In this document: positions 23,089 through 31,878 of the stretch, piece after piece
How positions within the stretch are numbered: position 1 is the stretch's first letter
Layout: each line of letters begins with the position of its first letter
Translations under genes and position numbers: made by a program
Notes under the pieces: model-generated
The model's input: the letters and a program-made list of their open reading frames with translations, nothing else
Database searches by the model: none
Told to the model about the DNA's origin: nothing
Assembly (NCBI RefSeq): GCF_002355375.1
Contig: NZ_AP017312.1
Span: 2,063,001-2,127,000 of the forward strand
Source: Aneurinibacillus soli
GTDB taxonomy: Bacteria; Bacillota; Bacilli; Aneurinibacillales; Aneurinibacillaceae
Direction of reading: 5' to 3'
Length of the DNA: 64,000 nt

Positions 23089-25227
23089 ATGATAGAAAGA
23101 CTAGAAAGGAAGCAGCGAAAATCAGAATTCATTTCTTTCCTTGCGATTCTGGTTTTTGTCATTGTTCGTTTTTTTCACGAACAATTTTATAGGGTATACG
23201 ATGCAGCGAATTATCTAGGAATCCACACGCTGCTTGAGCTTTTTAGTATTATCGTCGGTTTTTCGATTTCCTTGCAAGGTTGGGTTGCCTTTCCGTATGC
23301 TTCATCTAAACGACGTTTATTATTCGGTGGTGCTTTTTTTGCTGTAGCAACAATCGATTTGTTTCACACGTTATTTTACAAAGACATGCCTGTTCTTGTT
23401 ACCGAAAGCTCTATGCAAAAAGCGGCCTGGTTCTGGATTATCGCTCGCATAACTGAATCGATTTCTTTTCTTTGTATATTGATGATAAAAGATGGAAAAG
23501 AAAATACATATTGGCGAAAGTGGATCTATCTTTTTTCCTTTGTATATACGAGTCTCATTATTTTTGTAGTTATTAAGTATGGGAATTACTTGCCCATGCT
23601 GGTTAATGAGGAGACAGGGACAACCCTACTAAAGAGCTATCTTGAATATTTTGTAATCTTCCTTCATTTGACTACGTTAGTATTTATTCTTTTGGAATAT
23701 AAGAAAACGAGAAATGTAGCCGTTCTTTCGATGTCATCAGCGATAATCTTTTTATTGCTAAGCGAATGGAACTTCACGTTTTATAAAAGTGTCTATGATT
23801 TTGATAATGTGTTCGGGCATATTTACAAGTTTTTGGGATACTATTTTTTGTTGGAAGCCATTTATGTCACCTCGGTGAAAGAGCCGTATTTACGTCAAGT
23901 AGAAACAGAAAAAATGGTGAATCATTTAGCTTACCATGATTCACTGACTGACTTGCCGAATCGTCTTTTATTTAATGAGCGGATTCGTACGGCTCTGATG
24001 GAATATGAACAGCAAAATAAAAACTTCGCGGTTTTCTTTTTCGATTTGGATCGTTTTAAACATGTGAATGATTCATTAGGACATAGTATTGGTGATTTGT
24101 TGCTGCAAACAGTAGCGAAACGTTTAAAGGAGTGCATAAAGGAACCTGATATCGCGTCTCGACTCGGTGGCGACGAATTTACGATTTTACTGGTAGATAT
24201 GGAAAGCATGGAAGACCTTGAGAAGAAAGCGCAAGCAATTGTTGATCGACTTTCGGAACCGTATCAATTAAATGGTCATGAAATTTATATGACGATCAGC
24301 ATGGGGATTAGCTTATATCCAGAACATGGGCAGACGTACCACGATTTAATTATGAATGCTGATACAGCTTTGTATTATACAAAACAAACAGGGCGGAACG
24401 GATATACGTTTTATAACAATGAGATGAACGAGAAGTCGCGAGAGAAACTGTCATTAGGAAACGACCTGCATAAAGCGCTACTACATGATAATTTTTTGTT
24501 GTATTACCAGCCGCAGGTTGATGTACAAAGTGGCCAGATCATTGGAGCAGAAGCATTAATTCGCTGGAAGCATCCCGAAAAGGGATTTATTTCTCCGGCA
24601 GAATTTATTCCATTAGCAGAAGAAAATGGGCTGATTTTACAGATGGGGGAGTGGGTACTACGAACAGCTTGTCAGCAGAATAAAGCATGGCAAGATGCAG
24701 GATATGAACCGATTCGAATGTCTGTTAATTTGTCGATGCATCAATTTCAGCAAAAAAATTTTATTGAGAGTATTTTACGTACACTTGAAGAAACCGGACT
24801 CCAGGCTAACTATCTTGAGTTAGAGGTAACGGAAAGTATTGCGATGTATGATATTGAAAATGTGATTAAAAAGCTAGATATATTAGATAAAGCCGGAATT
24901 CATGTGTCGGTGGATGACTTTGGTACAGGGTACTCATCCTTAAATTATTTAAGGCGTTTACCCGTGCACACCTTAAAAATTGATCAGTCTTTTGTACGGG
25001 ATATTAATATAGACTGGGATGATACAGCAATTGTTAATTCGATTATTACGCTAGCTCATACATTACGTATGAATGTAGTTGCGGAGGGAGTAGAGACACA
25101 GGAGCAATTTGCCTTTCTTAAAGAGCATGGGTGCGATCGGATTCAAGGTTATTTGGTTAGTCCGCCTGTTCCTGCAGGGCAGTTTGAACAATTAGTAAAG
25201 AAGACAGTAGAGGGAGTGACGCTTTAG
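23089..25227 (+). CDS. MASE3-GGDEF-EAL cyclic-di-GMP signalling protein
   Basis: A 712-residue protein. Its N-terminal MASE3-type sensor domain has about seven membrane helices (1-265; ANYLGIHTLLELFSIIVGFSISLQGW is characteristic). A GGDEF domain follows (about 280-440), with an intact RLGGDEF active site and SLTDLPNRLLFNERI. The EAL domain (about 455-710) has GAEALIRWKHPEKG, EVTES and DDFGTGYSSLNYL. Both the diguanylate cyclase and the phosphodiesterase site look intact, so it may make or degrade c-di-GMP in response to a membrane signal. The stop codon lies inside its terminator hairpin. Confidence 0.95.
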   Translation: MIERLERKQRKSEFISFLAILVFVIVRFFHEQFYRVYDAANYLGIHTLLELFSIIVGFSISLQGWVAFPYASSKRRLLFGGAFFAVATIDLFHTLFYKDMPVLVTESSMQKAAWFWIIARITESISFLCILMIKDGKENTYWRKWIYLFSFVYTSLIIFVVIKYGNYLPMLVNEETGTTLLKSYLEYFVIFLHLTTLVFILLEYKKTRNVAVLSMSSAIIFLLLSEWNFTFYKSVYDFDNVFGHIYKFLGYYFLLEAIYVTSVKEPYLRQVETEKMVNHLAYHDSLTDLPNRLLFNERIRTALMEYEQQNKNFAVFFFDLDRFKHVNDSLGHSIGDLLLQTVAKRLKECIKEPDIASRLGGDEFTILLVDMESMEDLEKKAQAIVDRLSEPYQLNGHEIYMTISMGISLYPEHGQTYHDLIMNADTALYYTKQTGRNGYTFYNNEMNEKSREKLSLGNDLHKALLHDNFLLYYQPQVDVQSGQIIGAEALIRWKHPEKGFISPAEFIPLAEENGLILQMGEWVLRTACQQNKAWQDAGYEPIRMSVNLSMHQFQQKNFIESILRTLEETGLQANYLELEVTESIAMYDIENVIKKLDILDKAGIHVSVDDFGTGYSSLNYLRRLPVHTLKIDQSFVRDINIDWDDTAIVNSIITLAHTLRMNVVAEGVETQEQFAFLKEHGCDRIQGYLVSPPVPAGQFEQLVKKTVEGVTL

Positions 25228-25240
25228 TCACTCCCTGTTT
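25213..25240. terminator. Terminator overlapping the end of the GGDEF/EAL gene
   Basis: GGGAGTGAC and GTCACTCCC form a perfect stem that includes the last codons, followed by TGTTT. Confidence 0.75.
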
Positions 25241-25262
25241 GTAACTAGATCCAGCTGTACAG

Positions 25263-25454
25263 CTAAAAAACTACTCCATCTTTAATGGTTTTCATAATGG
25301 CTTGATCGATGCAGTCTTCTGTGGAAAGAGAAGGGTCTGTTTCTTGAATGCGCTGCGCATGGCGGACAGCGATGTCAATGACTTTATCTTTGACTTTTCG
25401 TCCGGCGAACTCTTCAAAAGCGGCCTTTACTTGTTTAGTAAATGCTTTGTCCAT
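25263..25454 (-). CDS. Small hypothetical protein (63 aa)
   Basis: A basic helical protein (MDKAFTKQVKAAFEEFAGRKVKDKVIDIAVRHAQ) ending SLSTEDCIDQAIMKTIKDGVVF. ATG at 25454 has AAAAGGAGT upstream. No family is recognised. It is convergent with the GGDEF/EAL gene. The following gap up to 25676 shows no gene. Confidence 0.65.
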   Translation of the reverse strand: MDKAFTKQVKAAFEEFAGRKVKDKVIDIAVRHAQRIQETDPSLSTEDCIDQAIMKTIKDGVVF

Positions 25455-25675
25455 ATGTATGACTCCTTTTGCATGAAGTAAAGTGAGTAACTCGATTCAT
25501 TTTATATTCGGTATGATCGTGCCTGTTCCTTCTTTCTTATCTGATCATGAGAAGTTGCGGCTGATTGGTATGCAGCTATGTTTATTTTCTGTCTAGTATT
25601 GACAGAAAGTTCTACTATGATTGATTATAAACAGTAGTTAATTTTTGGTATTTTTAGGAAGAGGGGAATAGGAGA

Positions 25676-26155
25676 TTGAACCGATTTGTCTATTTGGCGC
25701 TTACTTTATGTATTTCACTTTTTTCTTGCTATGCGTATGTACAGCTTACTTCTACACTTATGCTCGATCCAGCGTATGTCGAATCTTTGCAGCTTCCAAG
25801 TAATGGAGATAGTATGAGTATCCCATTACTTGGGGCGTTTTTATCTGGTATTATACAGGCTTTCGTACACTTATTTTTTCATGGACTATTTTTGTCGGCC
25901 TGTTTCCTTCGTCTAAATAAGAAAAAGATTTCACTTCGCGCTATCATCATTCAAAAAGACGGCTGGCTTGCTGTCAGTATTCGTATAGTAGGGTACATAC
26001 TCATTGCGATTCTTACACTGTTGTTTGCGCTGGATGCACCACTGTACAGATGGTATGAATGGCAATGGTATATCTCGACCGTACTGACGCTGGCTGCGTA
26101 CTTGATCTGGTTTGTGATGATTTTTCGAAAGAACAGTGAGCGTATATATGAATAG
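25676..26155 (+). CDS. Hypothetical four-helix membrane protein (159 aa)
   Basis: TTG at 25676 lies nine bases after GAGGGG. Four hydrophobic segments are visible: FVYLALTLCISLFSCYAYV, PLLGAFLSGIIQAFVHLFFHGLF, IVGYILIAILTLLFALDAPL and WYISTVLTLAAYLIWFVMIF. The layout suggests a small integral membrane protein; no motif points to a function. A 36-base gap separates it from the DUF6884 gene, so the two may be cotranscribed. Confidence 0.65.
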   Translation: MNRFVYLALTLCISLFSCYAYVQLTSTLMLDPAYVESLQLPSNGDSMSIPLLGAFLSGIIQAFVHLFFHGLFLSACFLRLNKKKISLRAIIIQKDGWLAVSIRIVGYILIAILTLLFALDAPLYRWYEWQWYISTVLTLAAYLIWFVMIFRKNSERIYE

Positions 26156-26191
26156 ATTTACGATCCATACTTTGAGAGAGGAGAGACACTC

Positions 26192-26677
26192 ATGAAACGC
26201 TTGTGTATCATTCCATGCGGAGCCAAAAAAATTTGGGACAAATACCCGGAAACCGGAGCTGTAGAAGCAAAGAATGCTTACATAAGTCCGTTCGGGAAAG
26301 CATGCCAGGCATACGCAACCCGTTTTTTTACAAACTGGGTGTTTCTGTCCGCCAAACACGGCTTTTTGGGTCCGACTGATCGTATACCGCAAAACTATGA
26401 TCTCGCGTTCGATCATAAAAGCCCGCATATTATCACGCTTGAAGTCTTGCAGCAGCAGATCGAGAAAAAGGCACTTCATCATTTTGATGAAATTATTGTG
26501 CTCGGTGGCAAAAAGCATCGCCGCGTTGTCGAACAGTTGTTTGAGAAAGAGAAGTTACAGTATCCCCTTGAAGGATGCCGGGGCATCGGGTACATGTTGC
26601 AGCGACTTCAGCATGCTGTGCAAGAGGGTCAGGAGCTAGAAGAGAATTGGTACGCAGTCAAACTATTAAATGATTGA
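26192..26677 (+). CDS. DUF6884-like protein (161 aa)
   Basis: The start KRLCIIPCGAKKIWDKYPETGAVEAKNAY, the segment VFLSAKHGFLGPTDRIPQNYD and the later IIVLGGKKHR match the DUF6884/YaaA-like fold, whose members resemble nucleotide or base-modifying enzymes; function is unproven. The Cys-Gly-x-Lys-Lys loop looks like an active site. ATG has GAGAGGAGAG upstream. Its last 12 bases overlap the 3' end of the convergent SUMF1-type gene. Confidence 0.75.
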   Translation: MKRLCIIPCGAKKIWDKYPETGAVEAKNAYISPFGKACQAYATRFFTNWVFLSAKHGFLGPTDRIPQNYDLAFDHKSPHIITLEVLQQQIEKKALHHFDEIIVLGGKKHRRVVEQLFEKEKLQYPLEGCRGIGYMLQRLQHAVQEGQELEENWYAVKLLND

Positions 26678-27412
26678 TCTAGCAATTCTAAATCCGATAT
26701 CATCTATATAAAAATCAGGCATACTCTTACGGCGACAAGTAGCTCCACATCCACGTTCTTCTTCCGCCCAACTTCCTCCGCGAATTATTCTGTAAGTACC
26801 AAAGGTCTCTGCATCGTATAAGTCCCAGCACCACTCCCAAACATTACCGATCATATCATACAGGCCCCATTCATTAGGCATTTTCTCACTAACTTCGTGT
26901 ACTCGTTCGTTAGAATTATCTTTATACCAAGCAATTTCATCAATTTCACCATACCGATATCCTTTTGATTTTGCCTTACATGCATATTGCCATTCAGCAT
27001 CTGTCGGTAAACGAAAACCATTAGTACCATAATTGCAAACAACTTCTTTACTTTCATTATCAAAATCATAAAACTTGTCATAACCCAGCGCATCAGACAG
27101 TAAATTACAAAAATTCACTGCATCTATCCATGAAACATTAACAACTGGTTTTCGAGCCTCACTCGTTGTTACAAATTCCTTTCCCATAATAATCGCATAA
27201 AGTTCTTCTGTCACCGTATATTTGGCAAGATAAAATGGCTCTATCTCAACATTCCAAATAACTTCCTTTAAATTTTTTCTAATACCTGGCATTCCAAATT
27301 TATAGTTTGAACTAATCCATTTTTGCTCGTTTCGAAAATCTCGTAGGCGGGTTTCTCCTTCAGGAATATACACCATTAAATCTTTTAAGTAGTCATTTAA
27401 GTTAGCTAACAT
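26666..27412 (-). CDS. SUMF1/formylglycine-generating-enzyme-fold protein
   Basis: A 248-residue protein with the C-type-lectin-like FGE-sulfatase fold: FYLAKYTVTEELYAIIMG, PVVNVSWIDAVNFCNLLSDALGY, FRLPTDAEWQYACKA, NEWGLYDMIGNVWEWCWDLY and IIRGGSWAEEERGCGATCRR. Members include sulfatase-activating enzymes and ergothioneine/hercynine sulfoxide synthases. Of the two copper-binding cysteines after GGS in FGE, the first position is Glu and only the second is Cys. It may therefore be a divergent or non-catalytic member. The gene is clearly A+T-richer than its neighbours and probably acquired. Confidence 0.88.
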   Translation of the reverse strand: MLANLNDYLKDLMVYIPEGETRLRDFRNEQKWISSNYKFGMPGIRKNLKEVIWNVEIEPFYLAKYTVTEELYAIIMGKEFVTTSEARKPVVNVSWIDAVNFCNLLSDALGYDKFYDFDNESKEVVCNYGTNGFRLPTDAEWQYACKAKSKGYRYGEIDEIAWYKDNSNERVHEVSEKMPNEWGLYDMIGNVWEWCWDLYDAETFGTYRIIRGGSWAEEERGCGATCRRKSMPDFYIDDIGFRIARSII

Positions 27413-27544
27413 TGCCCTCTCCTAGTCTTGAATTAATGTTTTTAGACACTTCTTTCATAGCAAAATCTCTTTCAAGAATTATTATGGTGTTTTATTCTGA
27501 TTCATCTTGAATAAAGTTGCCCGATTCCACAAAATCACATTTCT

Positions 27545-28144
27545 TCACATAGCTGCCCGCAAAATCTGCGCAAACAGCCGCTGCACGTCCTCCTGGTTCG
27601 GCACCGGTGTGTCCGGCGCAATCATATGCTGCACGAGCTGCCCATATGTCCACGCTAGCAGCTGGCGAGAGATGGCTTCTGCATCGATCTCCGCAGGAAT
27701 TGCTTCATACTTCTGACCAATTCGAATCCATTCCGTCCCGACGGCCAATGAGCGATCATAAATCTGGCGCAACAGCAGCGCAACATCCGGGTTATCTTGC
27801 TGGCTGAGTAAGTACAAAAAAATGTTGTTTACGACATGGTCACGATCAACAAGCTGCGGCAGCAGCCCAGCGGTAATAGCACCGAGCGGCCCATCTAATT
27901 CTCCCAGTTTCGCACGGGATACCGCCTCGTCAAATGCTTGCCCAATGCCTTGCATTTTCGTTACGAGTAGTAGACCGAACAATTCATCTTTGCTTTTTAC
28001 ATAATGATAGATGGCCCCTTTGGAAAGACCAGAGCGCTTCATGATTTCTTGCAGGGTTGTTTTTTTGCAGCCTAATTCTTGAATTAGGATTGTAGTTGTC
28101 GCAAGCAGGCGCTGAAACGTAGGAGTAGCGGGTATTTCAATCAT
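27545..28144 (-). CDS. TetR/AcrR family repressor
   Basis: A 199-residue regulator. The N-terminal helix-turn-helix is TTLQEIMKRSGLSKGAIYHYVKSKDELFGLLL (about 28-60). The remaining helical domain (AITAGLLPQLVDRDHVVNN, LLAWTYGQLVQHMI) would bind an effector. It is divergent from the membrane FAD oxidoreductase, and a long palindrome lies between them, so it probably represses itself and that gene. The effector is unknown; a lipid or carotenoid-like compound is a guess from the neighbour. Confidence 0.92.
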   Translation of the reverse strand: MIEIPATPTFQRLLATTTILIQELGCKKTTLQEIMKRSGLSKGAIYHYVKSKDELFGLLLVTKMQGIGQAFDEAVSRAKLGELDGPLGAITAGLLPQLVDRDHVVNNIFLYLLSQQDNPDVALLLRQIYDRSLAVGTEWIRIGQKYEAIPAEIDAEAISRQLLAWTYGQLVQHMIAPDTPVPNQEDVQRLFAQILRAAM

Positions 28145-28192
28145 TGTCTATCATCCTTTCTATCCCATAGCGATGCAAGATTCATCTTACAA

Positions 28193-28237
28193 TCCGACTG
28201 TCGGTTTGTCAAACCCATTTACAAACCGTCAGTCGGT
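28193..28237. promoter_or_regulatory. TetR operator: interrupted palindrome between divergent genes
   Basis: CCGACTGTCGGTTTGT (28194-28209) and ACAAACCGTCAGTCGG (28221-28236) are inverted repeats with one mismatch. Each half itself holds a CCGAC/GTCGG-type palindrome. A plus-strand promoter TTTACA (28218-28223) with TAAAGT (28242-28247) overlaps the right half, as expected for repression. Confidence 0.75.
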
Positions 28238-28281
28238 ATGGTAAAGTCTTGCTATGGATACATGTGGAAGGGGATAGCACG

Positions 28282-30402
28282 ATGAAAACAATCGGATTAC
28301 TTGCACGAGATTTTATTCCACTTTTGTTGGCGCTGTTTGTACAACCGCAACAGTTGGGCTTGTTGCTCGCTGTATTAGCGGCACTCGGTCTTCTGATCAT
28401 GCAAATACGTGTGAAAAAAGTGAAGACACTAACGGCTGTTAACGCCTTATTTCTGACGCTGGCAATTATAATCTCTTCGATCATGCCTAACGTTAACATC
28501 CTGGCCTATAGCCAGCTAGCTGTATATGCGATTCTGGCATGTACAACACTTCTTTCTCTCGGGATCGGGGAGCTGTTTACGATGCAGTATGCAAAAGATA
28601 CGACACCGGAAGCCATATGGACACATCCGCTATTTTATCGGATTAACCGAATTTTGACCGGGATGTGGGCGGGAGTTTTTACGTTATGTGCCATATTTGC
28701 TGCCCTTACAACGTTCGGTGTGCTGGACCGTACAATCGGAATTTTATTGGCAAACGCCTGGTGTGTGCCTGGTTTTATTGCCAATATGATGCTGCCACCG
28801 TATATGCAGCGCCGTTATGCAGAAAGCATGCGCGGTACGAAGCGTCCTGAATTGGATTGGGAACCTGTCGTATCGCTTGAAGCTTCCGTGCAGGCAGGAC
28901 AGTATGATGTCATCATTGTTGGTTCGGGTATCGGTGGACTGACAGCAGGGGCTGAACTTGCGGCGGCAGGAGCACGTGTGCTTGTGCTCGAACAGCATAT
29001 GCTGGCTGGAGGAGCTTGCACGACGTATACACGCAGGGGCGGATTCCGGCTGGAGGCAGGGGTTGAATCGGTGAGTGGGTTGGATGAAGGCGGCCCGCTG
29101 CGGCACCTGCTTGCCCGTCATGGCCTTCTCGACCGGATTGAATGGCTGAAAAATACGTATGAATTCCGGGATGGAGAGGAGCACACGATTATTCCAGAGA
29201 CGTTTGAAGCATGGCGTGATCGTCTTGCTGAGCGATTCCCCAAGGAAAAAGAGCATATACACGCCTTGTTTACAGAACTTGCGATTTGCTTTACACAGAT
29301 GCGTACGGTATTTGGGCCAGACCGGCTTGCGCCGCGTATTCCGAATACAATAGAAGAGATGAATCGCTTTGCCGAACAAAATCCGAATTATTTGCGGTGG
29401 CAGGGTCGAACATGGAAAGAGTTGCTTAGTACGTATACGTCTAACCAGGCGATTCACCGGGAACTGTCGTTTTTAGCTGGTTATGTCGGAGATGCGGGCG
29501 AAGAAACATCAGCGGATGCGATGATTCCGCTCATGGGTTATTTCATCTACGGTGGATTCCGCCCGCGCGGCGGTTCACAAGTGCTGGCCGATGCGCTTGT
29601 GGCACGCATTCGTGAATGCGGCGGGGATGTACTCGTGTCAACGGATGTACAGAAGATTATCATTGAGAACAATCAGGTGCAGGGTGTACAGACGAAAAAA
29701 CAGACATATCATGCATCAACCGTCATTTCGAATGCGGACCCACGCCTTACGTACGAAACACTCGTTGGACTGGAGAAGCTGCCTTCTGCATACGGTGGTG
29801 AAGTGAAGAAGTTAATTCCATCGATGTCACTGTTCGTTTGGAGTGCGGCGCTTAGTAAGCCATTTGCCACGAAGAATCTTATTCATTACAAGCTTCCTGA
29901 ACCGATCACGCTGCCGGGAACGAGCCAGACCATTACGGGAATTGGCATACACTCGCCATCCGCATGTGATGCTTCGCTTGCGCCAGACGGACAGGGAACA
30001 TTGACAGTTAACATTATCACAGACGCTTCTGCTAGCCGATATAAGGCGATGACACCTGAAGAATATAGCACCGTGAAGCAGGAAGTGGACCGCATGTGCC
30101 GGGCGGCGATATGCGAGATTGATCCGGCTATGGCCGATGCGATTTTGTGGACAGAAGTGGCGACACCGAAAACGATGGCGCGTTACTTGCGGACATACGA
30201 AGGATCTGTTTATAGCAGCCGACGCTCTGGTGGGAATGCGCCGGACTTCCCGCATCATAAAGCACCGGTGCAAGGATTGTATCTCGCAGGTGCAGGCGTT
30301 GGATACGGGCCGGGCATTGAGGCAGTTGTCATCAGCGGCGGGGTTGTGGCGGAAGAACTTGTACCGTATTTTGCGAATCGCTCGCACATCCACACGGCAT
30401 AA
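28282..30402 (+). CDS. Membrane-fused FAD-dependent oxidoreductase (CrtI/phytoene-desaturase-like)
   Basis: A 706-residue protein. An N-terminal membrane part of about 190 residues holds several helices (LLARDFIPLLLALFVQPQQLGLLLAVLAALGLL, NVNILAYSQLAVYAILACTTLLSLG). A full FAD amine-oxidase/CrtI-type domain follows, with the dinucleotide motif VIIVGSGIGGLTAGAELAAAGARVLVLEQ (about 215), NADPRLTYETLVGL and the C-terminal GLYLAGAGVGYGPGIEAVVISG. Such enzymes desaturate or isomerise isoprenoids, or reduce retinol-like compounds. Fusion to a hydrophobic domain is unusual. ATG at 28282 has GGAAGGGGA upstream. The TetR operator lies just before it. Confidence 0.88.
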   Translation: MKTIGLLARDFIPLLLALFVQPQQLGLLLAVLAALGLLIMQIRVKKVKTLTAVNALFLTLAIIISSIMPNVNILAYSQLAVYAILACTTLLSLGIGELFTMQYAKDTTPEAIWTHPLFYRINRILTGMWAGVFTLCAIFAALTTFGVLDRTIGILLANAWCVPGFIANMMLPPYMQRRYAESMRGTKRPELDWEPVVSLEASVQAGQYDVIIVGSGIGGLTAGAELAAAGARVLVLEQHMLAGGACTTYTRRGGFRLEAGVESVSGLDEGGPLRHLLARHGLLDRIEWLKNTYEFRDGEEHTIIPETFEAWRDRLAERFPKEKEHIHALFTELAICFTQMRTVFGPDRLAPRIPNTIEEMNRFAEQNPNYLRWQGRTWKELLSTYTSNQAIHRELSFLAGYVGDAGEETSADAMIPLMGYFIYGGFRPRGGSQVLADALVARIRECGGDVLVSTDVQKIIIENNQVQGVQTKKQTYHASTVISNADPRLTYETLVGLEKLPSAYGGEVKKLIPSMSLFVWSAALSKPFATKNLIHYKLPEPITLPGTSQTITGIGIHSPSACDASLAPDGQGTLTVNIITDASASRYKAMTPEEYSTVKQEVDRMCRAAICEIDPAMADAILWTEVATPKTMARYLRTYEGSVYSSRRSGGNAPDFPHHKAPVQGLYLAGAGVGYGPGIEAVVISGGVVAEELVPYFANRSHIHTA

Positions 30403-30429
30403 AAAAGACGGCAGATCGCTGCCGCCTTA
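30401..30429. terminator. Bidirectional terminator
   Basis: AAGACGGCAG and CTGCCGCCTT form the stem with an A-run on the left. It separates the oxidoreductase gene from the convergent response-regulator gene. Confidence 0.75.
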
Positions 30430-31878
30430 CTTCTCATGTAGTAAGTATCGAAGCGTTCGAACGCTGATATTCAGCTGTTCGGACGCTTTTTTGCGATTGC
30501 CGAGCGTTTCGCGGAGTGCTTTTTTCACGAAGGCTTCCCCAACGATGCGCTCTAGCTCTTTCACGTGCGTAAGCACTTCCGGCAGGCTGACTGTACCGTC
30601 TTGATTCCAGGCAGTGAGAATCATATGCTTCCATGTATCAAGTTCTCGGTCGAGCTGGGGCACAGGAGAGCTGACAGTCGGTAGAGAAGGAGAACGATCT
30701 GAGTATGTAGCGGCTGTTTCAGCTACGGGAAACAGTGCCTGTGGTAAGTACTCGGATGTTAGAACAAACGTATCGCCATCCGCTAGCGCGAGTGCGCGTT
30801 TTACAACATTCGCCAGCTCTCGGATGTTGCCGGGCCAGTCATATGCATGCATAAGTGTCAGGGCATCGGCAGAGAATGAGAAGTTTTTACCGTCATTCTG
30901 GTCGAGCAGATGGCGTGCAAGCAGCGGGATATCAGCTCGTCTCTCGCGCAGTGGTGGGATGGATAGCTTGACAACATCAAGCCGATACAGCAGGTCTTCC
31001 CGGAATGTACCGGTTGCGACTGCATGCGGCAGATTTACATGAGAGGCAGCGATAATCCGGGCATCGGTGCGCAGCGTGTGTTCGCCGCCGACTCGTAGAA
31101 ACGATTTCGTCTCGAGTACCCGCAACAGCTTGACCTGGATGGATGGGGTAGCATCGCCAATCTCATCAAGAAACAGCGTGCCCCGACTGGCGACTTCGAA
31201 CAGTCCGCGCTTGAGCGATAAGGCACCGGTGAAGGAGCCTTTTTCGTGGCCAAATAATTCTGACTCAAGCAGTGTTTCAGTTAGAGCACCGCAGTTGACC
31301 TCGATAAACGGCTCATCTCGTCTCATGCTGGCCAGATGGAGAAAGCGGGCGAGCACCTCTTTGCCGCATCCGGTTTCCCCTTCAATCAGTACGGTCACAT
31401 TTTTGCGCGCGATTTTCCAGGCGAGTGAGACAAGTTCATTCATCGCATGGCTCGTGCCGATGACAAGTCCGGCTTCCTTCGCAATCCGCAGTCGATCATC
31501 ATGGCCGCCAAGCGGTTGTGGAACAAGCAGGCTGTCGATCAGTCGTTCTAGCTCGTCTATATCAGAAAACGGTTTTTCGATGTAATCATCTGCTCCCAGT
31601 CGAATCGCTTCCAGTGCCGATTTAACGGTACTGTAGCCGGTCATCAGTACAACGCGGCAGGTGGGATGAACCTTTTTGAGCAAACGCAAAATATCCAGTC
31701 CGGTTCCATCCGGCAGCTTCAGATCGAGTAGGGCTGCATCGTATGTGCCAACCTGAATCAAGCGATTCGCTTCGGCAGCGTTGCTCGCAACCGTTAGATG
31801 AATCGGTTTATTCCGGAGCAGATAAGCAAAAAAATTCCGGACCTCCTGCTCATCATCAACAATCAGTAATCGACTCAT
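30427..31878 (-). CDS. NtrC-family sigma-54-dependent response regulator
   Basis: A 483-residue activator. It has a receiver domain (1-120) with IVDDE, the phosphoacceptor Asp52 in ALLDLKLPDG, and DDYIEKPF. The AAA+ domain (about 140-375) has Walker A GETGCGKE, the sigma-54 contact loop GSFTGA (an accepted GAFTGA variant), Walker B GTLFLDEIGD and WPGNIRELANVV. A Fis-type helix-turn-helix closes the chain (NRKKASEQLNISVRTLRYLL). It overlaps the kinase gene by 23 bases and is its obvious partner. The sigma-54 promoter and two palindromes at 34751-34888 are its likely targets. Confidence 0.95.
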   Translation of the reverse strand: MSRLLIVDDEQEVRNFFAYLLRNKPIHLTVASNAAEANRLIQVGTYDAALLDLKLPDGTGLDILRLLKKVHPTCRVVLMTGYSTVKSALEAIRLGADDYIEKPFSDIDELERLIDSLLVPQPLGGHDDRLRIAKEAGLVIGTSHAMNELVSLAWKIARKNVTVLIEGETGCGKEVLARFLHLASMRRDEPFIEVNCGALTETLLESELFGHEKGSFTGALSLKRGLFEVASRGTLFLDEIGDATPSIQVKLLRVLETKSFLRVGGEHTLRTDARIIAASHVNLPHAVATGTFREDLLYRLDVVKLSIPPLRERRADIPLLARHLLDQNDGKNFSFSADALTLMHAYDWPGNIRELANVVKRALALADGDTFVLTSEYLPQALFPVAETAATYSDRSPSLPTVSSPVPQLDRELDTWKHMILTAWNQDGTVSLPEVLTHVKELERIVGEAFVKKALRETLGNRKKASEQLNISVRTLRYLLHEK

